Source: Catellatospora coxensis
Lineage (GTDB): Bacteria > Actinomycetota > Actinomycetes > Mycobacteriales > Micromonosporaceae
Assembly (NCBI RefSeq): GCF_016862635.1
Contig: NZ_BONI01000044.1
Span: 1-64,000, forward strand
Direction: 5' to 3'
Length of the DNA stretch: 64,000 bases
Of this stretch, positions 53,179-60,070 are shown piece after piece (the stretch's first letter is position 1; every line of letters starts with the position of its first letter). A model generated the notes under the pieces. The model did not search any database. It worked only from the letters and a program-made list of their open reading frames with translations, and had not been told where the DNA came from. A program made the position numbers and the translations under genes.

Positions 53179-53709
53179 GTGACCGAGCCGCGGCTGGAAG
53201 CACCACGACACACCGCGGCGCGCAGCGCCCTCGACCCGTGGCCGGGCGAGGTCACCTGGCGTCCCGTCTCACCGCGGCTGGTCGCGCTGGAACTCACCCG
53301 GGTGTCGATCAGCACCGCGATCATGCTGGCGGTGTGCGGCGTGATCTGGGCCTTCACCGGTTCGAGCTGGGCGCTGGTCGCCGCCGTCGCGGTGCTGGTG
53401 CTCACCGTCGTGCGGGGCGTGGTGGCGGTGCGCGCCGCCCGCTCCTACGGCTACGCCGAGCGCGAGCGCGACCTGCTGGTCCGGCACGGCCGTATGGTCC
53501 GGCACCTGTCCATCGTCCCGTACGCCCGCATGCAGTACGTCGACGTCGTCGCCGGCCCGCTGGAGCGCTCGTTCGGCCTGGCCACGGTGCAGCTGCACAC
53601 CGCCGCGGCGGCCTCCGACGCGACCATCCCCGGCCTCGAACCCGCCGAGGCCGCCCGCCTGCGCGACCGGCTCGCCGCACTCGGCGAGGACGCCGGTGAG
53701 GGCCTGTGA
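53179..53709 (+). CDS. Bacterial PH (bPH2) domain membrane protein, YdbS-like
   Basis: A 176-residue protein with two central hydrophobic helices (about residues 45-82) and then a bacterial PH domain: YGYAERERDLLVRHGRM and PYARMQYVDVVAGPLERSFG, the signature of the YdbS/DUF304 family. Function in the membrane is unknown; in Bacillus, relatives give resistance to bacteriocins and membrane stress. It starts with GTG at 53179. Its stop overlaps the next start as GTGA, so the pair forms a YdbS-YdbT-like unit. Confidence 0.88.
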   Translation: MTEPRLEAPRHTAARSALDPWPGEVTWRPVSPRLVALELTRVSISTAIMLAVCGVIWAFTGSSWALVAAVAVLVLTVVRGVVAVRAARSYGYAERERDLLVRHGRMVRHLSIVPYARMQYVDVVAGPLERSFGLATVQLHTAAAASDATIPGLEPAEAARLRDRLAALGEDAGEGL

Positions 53710-55082
53710 CCGCACCCGCCGGCCCGCCGGAGCAACCCTTGCCCGCCGCCGTCGAGCGGCCGCAGGCGATCGCCCGGCAGCGGTTGCATCCGCTCAGCCC
53801 GGTGCTCAAGAGCGTGCGCACCCTGTTCCTGGTGGTCGCCGCCGTGTCCTGGCGCGGCCTGCAGAACCTCGGCCCCGACCTTTACGCCCTGGTCCTGCTC
53901 GGCCTGCTGGTGCTGGTGCTGCTCTACTCCGCCGTCGCGTGGCGCTTCACCGGCTATGAAGTGGTCGGCCGGGAGCTGCGCATCCACGAGGGGGTGCTGT
54001 TCCGGCGCACCCGCGCGGTGCCGCTGGAACGGCTCCAGGCGATCGAGGTGGTGCAGCCGGTGCTGGCCCGCCTGGCCGGGCTCGCCGAACTGAAGCTGGA
54101 CGTGGCGGGATCGGGCAAGGCCGAGGCGCCGCTGGCCTTCCTGCCCCTGGCCGAGGCCGACGTGCTGCGCACCCGCCTGCTGGCGCTGGCCAGCCGGACG
54201 TCGGCGGCGACCGCCGAGACGGCCCCCGCCGCGACCGAGCCGGACGCGGCGCAGCCCGAGCAGGCCGACCTCTACCGGGTCGACAACAACGAGGTGATGG
54301 TCAGCCAGTTCCTGACCCCGCCGGTGATGTTCACCCCGCTGGCCATCCTGTACATCATCGGCCAGCTGGCCTTCAACAGCGACTTCGGCGTCTTCGCGGT
54401 CGCCAGCATGGTCACCGCCGTGGCGGGAACCATCGGTGCTCCAGTGATGCGCATCCTCAACTTCTGGAACTTCCGGATCGGCCGGGCCGCCGACGAGCGC
54501 CTGCGCATCCGGCACGGCCTGCTGGAGACCCGCAGCCAGGTGGTCGCCCCGCAGCGCATCCAGTCGCTGACGGTGACCTGGCCGCTGCTGTGGCGTGGCA
54601 AGGGCTGGCTGCGGGTCACCCTCGCCGTCGCCGGGCAGAGTTCGGTCAACGCCGACGGCCGGCAGAGCCGGGCCGAGACCGACCGGCTGCTCCCCGTGGC
54701 GACCGTGGACACCGCGCGGGCCCTGGTGCCGCTGGCGCTGCCCGGCCTGGACATCAACGCCCTGCCGCTGTCACCCGTGCCGCACCGGGCCCGCTGGCTG
54801 GCCCCGCTGCGCCGCCGGGTGCTGGCCGCGGGCCTGACCGAGCACGCGTTCGCCACCGTCGACGGGCTGACGACCCGGCAGCTGACCGTCGTGCCGTACG
54901 CCCGGATCCAGAGCGTGCGCGTCACCGAGGGCCCCTGGCAGCGCCGCCTCGGCCTGGCCACGGTGTACGTCGACGTCGCGGGCGCGACTCCCGCCGCGGC
55001 CGTGCACCGGCCGCTGGCCGAGGCCTTCGCCTGGGCGGACGACCTGACCACCCGCGCCCGCGCGGCCCGCGCAGAAGTGTAA
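53706..55082 (+). CDS. Bacterial PH domain membrane protein, YdbT-like
   Basis: A 458-residue protein with repeated PH modules: YEVVGRELRIHEGVLFRRTRAVPLERLQAIEV, a second one with RIRHGLLETRSQVVAPQRIQ, and a third with PYARIQSVRVTEGPWQRRLG, separated by pairs of helices (about residues 45-75 and 195-240). This is the large partner of the YdbS-type protein. GTG at 53706, coupled to the gene before it. The complete three-module structure suggests it is functional. Confidence 0.88.
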   Translation: MTAPAGPPEQPLPAAVERPQAIARQRLHPLSPVLKSVRTLFLVVAAVSWRGLQNLGPDLYALVLLGLLVLVLLYSAVAWRFTGYEVVGRELRIHEGVLFRRTRAVPLERLQAIEVVQPVLARLAGLAELKLDVAGSGKAEAPLAFLPLAEADVLRTRLLALASRTSAATAETAPAATEPDAAQPEQADLYRVDNNEVMVSQFLTPPVMFTPLAILYIIGQLAFNSDFGVFAVASMVTAVAGTIGAPVMRILNFWNFRIGRAADERLRIRHGLLETRSQVVAPQRIQSLTVTWPLLWRGKGWLRVTLAVAGQSSVNADGRQSRAETDRLLPVATVDTARALVPLALPGLDINALPLSPVPHRARWLAPLRRRVLAAGLTEHAFATVDGLTTRQLTVVPYARIQSVRVTEGPWQRRLGLATVYVDVAGATPAAAVHRPLAEAFAWADDLTTRARAARAEV

Positions 55083-55110
55083 GTCGACTTACTATAAATC
55101 GAGTTATACT
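55080..55110 (+). promoter_or_regulatory. AT-rich promoter and palindrome before the DUF234-like ATPase gene
   Basis: TAAGTCGACTTA (55080-55091) is a perfect 12-bp palindrome overlapping the stop of the previous gene, and TATAA/TTATA is a second small inverted repeat behind it. TATACT (55105-55110) is a good -10 and lies seven bases before the GTG at 55118, so the mRNA would be leaderless. The AT content contrasts sharply with the surroundings. Confidence 0.55.
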
Positions 55111-55117
55111 TCCTTCC

Positions 55118-56590
55118 GTGCCGACGAAGCCCGCCGTGGCGAAACCCCGCGAACTCTTCGACCGTGTTCACGAGTGGGACGCGCTCAGCGGGTTCGTCAG
55201 CCAAAAACGGCCCGGAGCGGCCTTGGGACTGGTCTACGGCCGCCGCCGGCAGGGAAAGACGTTCCTGCTGTCGCAGCTCGCCCGCGCCACCGGCGGCTTC
55301 ATGTTCACCGCCGCGCAGCAGGCGGCCGAGCAGAACCTTACCGATCTCAGTGCCGCCTACCACCAGTTCACCGGCGGTACGCCGGCTCAGTTCACCGGCT
55401 GGCCCGACGCGATCGACGCCCTGCTGCGCCTGGGCGAGCGTGGCCCGGCCACGGTGGTGCTCGACGAGTTCTCGTACCTGCTCGACAGCGTCGACGGCAT
55501 CGCTTCGCACCTGCAGATCGCCTTGGAGCCGCACCACCGCGGCGGCCGCAGTCAGGCCCGCCTGATCCTGTGCGGCAGCGCCATGACCACCATGCGCAAC
55601 GTGCTCGGCGGCACCGCGCCACTGCGTGGGAGGGCCTCGCTGGAACTCCTGGTCCACCCGCTCGGCTACCGCGAGGCCGCCGCCTTCTGGGGAGCGCGCG
55701 ACCCGGAGCTCGCGTTTCGTATCAACGCGCTGGTCGGCGGCACCCCCGCTTATCCGGCCATGTCGGAGACCGCGCCGCACACGCTGGCCGAGTTCGACGA
55801 CTGGGTGGTCGATCGGCTGCTCAATCCCGCTTCGGTCATGTTCCACGAGGGTGACGTCCTGCTCCGCCAGCAGACCGAGATCGCCGACCCCGCCCTGTAC
55901 TTCTCGGTGCTCGCCGCGATCAGCCGCGGGGCCCACCGCCGGTCGGAGATCGCCAACGCCCTCGGCCGCCCGGACAGCGCACTCGGCCATCCGCTCGCCG
56001 TGCTGGAAAGTGTGCGCCTGATCGACCGGGACGACGACGCATTCCGCCAGCAGCGCCCCTCCTACCGGATCGCCGAGCCGCTGATCCGGTTCCATCAGCT
56101 CGTCATCGTCGGCAACGACGCGGCGTTCGCCCTCCGCCAGGGTCGGCGGGTCTGGGAGAGCAAGGACGACACGGTCAGTTCCAAGATCTACGGTCCGCAC
56201 CTGGAGCAACTCGCCCGGGAGTGGACCCAGGCCCATGCGGCCGAACAGACCCTCGGCGGCTGGCCCAACCAGGTCCGCTCCGCCGTCGTCGCCTGCCGCG
56301 AGCACGGCCGGGGTCACGAGATCGACGTGGTGGCGATGCGGGAGGAGCCGTTCGAGCCGCGCCGGGTGCTGGCCATCGGCGAGGTGAAGGCCACCGCGAA
56401 GCAGGTCGGCGAGACCGAACTGCACCGCCTGCAGCACGTACGCGATCTGCTTCCCAGCACCGTCACCCCGGAGCCGGTCCGGCTGCTGCTGTTCAGCCGC
56501 GCGGGATTCACGCCCACACTGCACCGGCTGGCCAACGAGGACGCCGGCCTGGAGCTGGTCGACCTCGACCGGCTCTACCGCGGAGAATGA
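55118..56590 (+). CDS. AAA ATPase, archaeal-type ATPase with DUF234 C-terminus
   Basis: A 490-residue protein. Residues 20-230 are a P-loop ATPase with Walker A VYGRRRQGKTFLL and Walker B VVLDEFSYL; residues 260-480 include a winged-helix region (RSEIANALGRPDSALGHPL) and a DUF234/nuclease-like end with DVVAMREEP and AIGEVKATAK, where acidic residue plus E-x-K resemble a PD-(D/E)XK centre. Proteins of this family are scattered in bacteria and archaea and have no settled role. The separate AT-rich promoter suggests an independently acquired gene. The gene ends 25 bases before a small SPOR-like ORF. Confidence 0.83.
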   Translation: MPTKPAVAKPRELFDRVHEWDALSGFVSQKRPGAALGLVYGRRRQGKTFLLSQLARATGGFMFTAAQQAAEQNLTDLSAAYHQFTGGTPAQFTGWPDAIDALLRLGERGPATVVLDEFSYLLDSVDGIASHLQIALEPHHRGGRSQARLILCGSAMTTMRNVLGGTAPLRGRASLELLVHPLGYREAAAFWGARDPELAFRINALVGGTPAYPAMSETAPHTLAEFDDWVVDRLLNPASVMFHEGDVLLRQQTEIADPALYFSVLAAISRGAHRRSEIANALGRPDSALGHPLAVLESVRLIDRDDDAFRQQRPSYRIAEPLIRFHQLVIVGNDAAFALRQGRRVWESKDDTVSSKIYGPHLEQLAREWTQAHAAEQTLGGWPNQVRSAVVACREHGRGHEIDVVAMREEPFEPRRVLAIGEVKATAKQVGETELHRLQHVRDLLPSTVTPEPVRLLLFSRAGFTPTLHRLANEDAGLELVDLDRLYRGE

Positions 56591-57024
56591 TGACGACGCG
56601 GGCAGAGGAGGCGTATGCACCCCGAGGACGGTTCACGGCGCTGGGTGGTGTGGCGGCAGGACGACAACGGCAACCGGTACGAGGTGCGCCGGTGCGACAG
56701 CCGCGAGCAGGCCGAGGCGCTGGCCGCCGAGATGGAGGCGCTGGGCACAAGCAGCTCTACTGAGTAGGCCCCGCCGACGAAACGCCCGTTGAGGTATGTG
56801 CGCTCGTCGATGACCTCCAGCACGAACATGCGCCCGTCGGCGTCGCGTATGCCGAAGCAGGCCTTCTCCTCGCCCGCGCTCAGGTAGGCGCACCGCCAGG
56901 ACGGGTCGGGGAAGCGCAGCAGCCGCCCGTCGTAGACCGCCTGCCGGATCTGCGCGGCGTGCGACGCGGTCAGCCCGCCGGCCGCCGTCACCTCCAGCCG
57001 CTCCCCGCCGAAGTCGACCAGCAC
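56575..57024 (-). CDS. Conserved hypothetical protein with an antisense-overlapping tail
   Basis: The first 85 residues (about 56770-57024) look like real protein, with an alternating strand pattern, VTAAGGLTASHAAQIRQAV, ACFGIRDADG and VLEVIDERTYLNG. Beyond residue 86 the frame lies antisense to the SPOR-like gene and turns Ser/Arg-rich, so the natural end may be earlier and the extension a result of a lost stop. A GTG at 57024 has GGAGG at five bases and is preferred. I recognise no family. Confidence 0.5.
   Translation of the reverse strand: MLVDFGGERLEVTAAGGLTASHAAQIRQAVYDGRLLRFPDPSWRCAYLSAGEEKACFGIRDADGRMFVLEVIDERTYLNGRFVGGAYSVELLVPSASISAASASACSRLSHRRTSYRLPLSSCRHTTQRREPSSGCIRLLCPRRHHSPR
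56615..56767 (+). CDS. Small SPOR-like protein with a frameshifted tail
   Basis: A 50-codon ORF with RRWVVWRQDDNGNRYEVRR followed by a helix (REQAEALAAEME). The pattern fits small actinobacterial SPOR-domain-like proteins, which in my recollection end GHKQ-x-Y. Here the reading frame ends GTSSSTE, while the neighbouring frame at 56744-56762 reads GHKQLY and then a stop. One missing base near 56746 would explain this. Either a real frameshift or a sequence error is possible. GCAGAGGAG precedes the ATG. Confidence 0.55.
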   Translation: MHPEDGSRRWVVWRQDDNGNRYEVRRCDSREQAEALAAEMEALGTSSSTE

Positions 57025-57207
57025 CGCCACCTCCAATGTCTATCCGCCACCGTGCCGTGCGGCCGCGGATTCCGCCGCCCCATCGGGGTGACACGGATGT
57101 CCACGGCCGCCCGCGTGCGTCCTGCTCACGCGATGCCCTCGACGATCGGCAGGTTCGGCGGCGGCGCGGGCGGCGTCCGGGCGCGTGCGGGCGGCCGGGT
57201 GAACGCC

Positions 57208-57213
57208 TAGGCT
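57208..57213 (+). promoter_or_regulatory. Putative -10 element for the thioesterase operon
   Basis: TAGGCT lies seven bases before the ATG at 57221, so transcription would begin at the start codon. No -35 of note is visible. Confidence 0.4.
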
Positions 57214-57220
57214 GTGGCGC

Positions 57221-57607
57221 ATGCAGCAGCTCACGGCAGGCCTGACGGCGAAGGTGCAGTTGACGGTGAGTGACGCGGACACGGCGCAGGCGCTGGGCTC
57301 GGGCGACGTCCCGGTGCTGGGCACGCCGCGGGTGGTCGCGCTGGCGGAGGCGGCCACGGTCGCGGCGACCGCGCGGGTGCTGGAATCCGGGCAGACCACG
57401 GTCGGGACGCGTGTCGAGCTGGATCACCGGTCGGCGACGCCGGTAGGCCGTACCGTGGTGGCGGAGGCGCTGCTGACGAAGGTCGACGGCCGCAAGCTCA
57501 CCTTCGAGGTGACCGTGCGCGACGGCGAGACCGTCGCGGCGGAGGGTCGGGTGGAGCGGGTCCTGGTGGACCGGCACCGCTTCGTGGAGAAGGCGACGAC
57601 GTCATGA
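57221..57607 (+). CDS. FlK-like thioesterase (hotdog fold)
   Basis: A 128-residue hotdog-fold thioesterase resembling the fluoroacetyl-CoA-specific FlK group: GLTAKVQLTVSDADTA at the start, VLGTPRVVALAEAATVAA with the Thr and Glu equivalents of the catalytic set, and ELDHRSATPVGRTV with the His. It would hydrolyse a small acyl-CoA; fluoroacetyl-CoA specificity should not be assumed, because most family members act on other substrates. It is coupled to the metallo-beta-lactamase-fold gene by ATGA. Confidence 0.87.
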   Translation: MQQLTAGLTAKVQLTVSDADTAQALGSGDVPVLGTPRVVALAEAATVAATARVLESGQTTVGTRVELDHRSATPVGRTVVAEALLTKVDGRKLTFEVTVRDGETVAAEGRVERVLVDRHRFVEKATTS

Positions 57608-58455
57608 CCGAGTTCACCGAGATCGCCGACGGGGTGTTCGTGCTGGTGTACCCGTACCTGCGGGTGAACTGCACGCTGATCACCGGGGAGACCGGCGCGC
57701 TGCTGGTGGACACCCTGTCCACCGAGGCTCAGGCCCGGGAACTGCAGGACGCCGTGCTGCGGGTGACCACCAAGCCGCTGGGCATCGTGAACACGCACTT
57801 CCACTTCGACCACTGCTTCGGCAACGCGACCCTGGCCGGGCCCGCGACCCCCATCTGGGGCCACCGCGAGTGCGTGCGCGAATTGCGCGAGCACGGCCGC
57901 GAGTGGCAGCGCTCCTGGGAGCAGGAACTGCTGGCCGACGACGAGCGGATCGCCCGCGAGCTGGGCCGGGTCACGCTGCGCGCGCCGGACAGCCCGGTCG
58001 AGCGCGAAGACCTGATCGACATCGGCGGGCGGCAGGTGCGCCTGTCCTGGCACGGTCGCGGCCACACCGCCGGTGACCTCGTGGTACGCGTGGACGACGT
58101 GCTCGTCGCCGGGGACCTGGTCGAGGAGGGCGCCCCGCCGGGGTTCGCCGACTCGTACCCGCTGGACTGGCCGGAGACGCTGCTCGCGCTGTCGCGCACG
58201 GCCGGGCCGGACACGGTGGTGGTGCCGGGCCACGGCGAGATCGTCGACGCGGAGTTCCTCACCATCGCCCACGACGAGCTGGCCGCCCTGGACTGGCTGA
58301 TCCGCGACGCCCACGGCGACAGCGGGGACGTGGCGAAGGTGGCCGCCGCCAGCTCGCTGGGCCGCTGGGGTGAGGCCGGGCTGCGCGAGGCCGAGCACGC
58401 GGTCCGGCGCGGCTACGCCCAGCTGGACGCGGCCACGCCGAACACGATCGGCTAG
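57604..58455 (+). CDS. Metallo-beta-lactamase-fold hydrolase
   Basis: A 283-residue MBL-fold enzyme. The metal motif is THFHFDHCFGN near residue 66, the second His is in WHGRGHTAGDLVV near residue 150, the bridging Asp in VLVAGDLVEEG, and the final His in VVPGHGEIVD. There is no signal peptide, so a glyoxalase II-like or other cytoplasmic esterase is more likely than an antibiotic resistance enzyme. Translational coupling to a thioesterase suggests both act in one detoxification or acyl-transfer step. Its stop shares the CTAG sequence with that of the convergent gene. Confidence 0.9.
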   Translation: MTEFTEIADGVFVLVYPYLRVNCTLITGETGALLVDTLSTEAQARELQDAVLRVTTKPLGIVNTHFHFDHCFGNATLAGPATPIWGHRECVRELREHGREWQRSWEQELLADDERIARELGRVTLRAPDSPVEREDLIDIGGRQVRLSWHGRGHTAGDLVVRVDDVLVAGDLVEEGAPPGFADSYPLDWPETLLALSRTAGPDTVVVPGHGEIVDAEFLTIAHDELAALDWLIRDAHGDSGDVAKVAAASSLGRWGEAGLREAEHAVRRGYAQLDAATPNTIG

Positions 58456-59039
58456 CTGATCGCGTACCCGCGCTTGAGCAGCTGGTACGCGTCGCCCTGG
58501 AAGCCCTTGTCGTCCGGGATCGCGAAGTCGACCGCGTCGGCGACCCGGTTGATGGTGCAGAAGATCGCGCAGACGTGCACCACGTCGCGCACGCCCTGCT
58601 CGGTGACGCCCTCGGCGTACGCCGCCTCGACCAGCTCGGGGCCGACCTCGTCCGGCCGCAGCGTCAGCGTCTCCAGCAGCGCGAACGCGGCCCGCAGCGA
58701 GGGCCGCAGCGGGGCGGTGCGCCAGTCGTCGAGCACCGCGGCGGTCACCTCCGGCCCGAGCGTCGCGTCGGCGACCGCGCCGTGGCTGCCCGCGCAGAAG
58801 CGGCAGTGGTTGAGGTTCGACACGAAGGTCGCCATCAGCTCGCGCTCGCCGATGCTCCACTCGGAGGGTCCGCGCAGCACCCGGTGCACCCAGGCGGTGA
58901 AGGGCTCGCCGAAGAACTCCCGGCGGTAGTGCAGCATCTTGAGGATGTCGGCCGGCGGACGCCCGCTGGCAATCCTGATCATCTTCAGTTTGACCCGGTC
59001 GCTGAAGCGCCAGGACCGGCCCAGGCTAGGCAGCCGCAT
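58452..59039 (-). CDS. Carboxymuconolactone decarboxylase/AhpD-like peroxidase-type protein
   Basis: A 195-residue AhpD-fold protein. The redox motif is HCRFCAGSHGAV near residue 81, with E at the preceding position of the catalytic set (ERELMATFVSNLNHC), as in peroxidase-related members. It probably acts in thiol-dependent peroxide reduction. It overlaps the end of the next upstream gene by 14 bases. Its stop forms CTAG with the MBL-fold gene's stop. Confidence 0.87.
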   Translation of the reverse strand: MRLPSLGRSWRFSDRVKLKMIRIASGRPPADILKMLHYRREFFGEPFTAWVHRVLRGPSEWSIGERELMATFVSNLNHCRFCAGSHGAVADATLGPEVTAAVLDDWRTAPLRPSLRAAFALLETLTLRPDEVGPELVEAAYAEGVTEQGVRDVVHVCAIFCTINRVADAVDFAIPDDKGFQGDAYQLLKRGYAIS

Positions 59040-59457
59040 GCCGGGTCACCTCCGCCTGAGTCGCGGCCGGCGCCGCCGCCGACTGCACCGGCACCGCTCG
59101 CACGGCCGGGGCCGGCTCGCCGGACCGCTGCTGCGCCCGGGTGATCGCGGCGAGTCCCGCGTCCAGCCGGCGCTGCCCGGCGCCCAGCGCCACGGCCACG
59201 GTCAGCTCGTACACCTGGTCCTCCGACCAGCCCACCGCCAGCAGCTCGCGCACCTGCTCGTCGGTGCTGCGCCAGGCGTGCTCGCGCATCGTCTCCACGT
59301 AGCCGCGCAGCTCGTGCGAGACCTCGTCGAGTTTCGCGTGCGCGACGACGTGGCGCACCCGCGACGGCGTCGATCCGGGGCCGTCGAGCACCGCTTGGCG
59401 CAGCACGGCGAAAAGGCTCTCGGGCACGGTGTCGTCGTCGTCAGGTACGAGGGGCAC
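59026..59457 (-). CDS. AhpD-like fold protein without the catalytic cysteines
   Basis: A 143-residue helical protein. DEQVRELLAVGWSEDQVYELTVAVALG resembles the C-terminal helices of the carboxymuconolactone decarboxylase family, but there is no CxxC and no Cys at all. The last 35 residues are Ala/Pro-rich and disordered. It is translationally coupled to the complete AhpD-like gene by a 14-base overlap, which suggests a non-catalytic subunit or partner. GTG at 59457. Confidence 0.72.
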   Translation of the reverse strand: MPLVPDDDDTVPESLFAVLRQAVLDGPGSTPSRVRHVVAHAKLDEVSHELRGYVETMREHAWRSTDEQVRELLAVGWSEDQVYELTVAVALGAGQRRLDAGLAAITRAQQRSGEPAPAVRAVPVQSAAAPAATQAEVTRHAAA

Positions 59458-59466
59458 TAAGGCACC

Positions 59467-59952
59467 TTAGGCCGCGGCGGCCTTCTCCGCTAGATCCAAC
59501 CAGCCGGATGCGTCCCACGGCACACCGCCGAAACCCAACGCTGCCTGCAGATTCGGCAACGTCGGGGTGAACGGCAGTCCGATCAGGATGTCCGCGGGAC
59601 AGTCCGCGCGGGGCCGGCCGTCGGGGTCGTCGCAGATCAGGATCGACACCGCCGGGCCGCACGCGAGCAGCACCGCGCCCCGGCCCAGGGCGCGCAGCCG
59701 CCGCGCCGCCCGCAGCGGCGGGACCGCCCCGTGCCGGCGGAGCACGTCGTCGCCGCTCAGCACGGTCAGGTCGGCGTCGCGGCCGAACTCCTCGGCCAGC
59801 TCCCACAGCCAGGGCAGCGCGCTGTCCGGCATGGCGGCGATATCGGCGTGCAACAGCCGCGCGGGTCCGGGCGCCCGCCAGAGCCCCCGGGCGGCGACGA
59901 GCGCGTCGGGTCTCAACAGGGACGAGACCTGCACCAGGACCGGCTGCGCCAT
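59467..59952 (-). CDS. Hypothetical protein, possible STAS-like fold
   Basis: A 161-residue protein with alternating strands and helices: VLVQVSSLLRPDAL, LLHADIAAMPDSALPWLWELA and DLTVLSGDDVLRRHGA. The order suggests a STAS-like or SpoIIAA-like fold, but the usual phosphorylatable Ser is not clear. No membrane segment. The ATG at 59952 has GGGGAGG at five bases; a longer frame to 60054 is not supported. It lies nine bases from the 59026-59457 gene, same strand. Confidence 0.6.
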   Translation of the reverse strand: MAQPVLVQVSSLLRPDALVAARGLWRAPGPARLLHADIAAMPDSALPWLWELAEEFGRDADLTVLSGDDVLRRHGAVPPLRAARRLRALGRGAVLLACGPAVSILICDDPDGRPRADCPADILIGLPFTPTLPNLQAALGFGGVPWDASGWLDLAEKAAAA

Positions 59953-60070
59953 CCCGCCTCCCCTGACGGCTCCACCGGCCGCGACCAGCGGTGTCGCACC
60001 TGGACGGTGTGACACGGCGGACGCGGGCCCGGCGTCGGTTGTCAGAGCAAGCATGGCACGGACGTAACCG

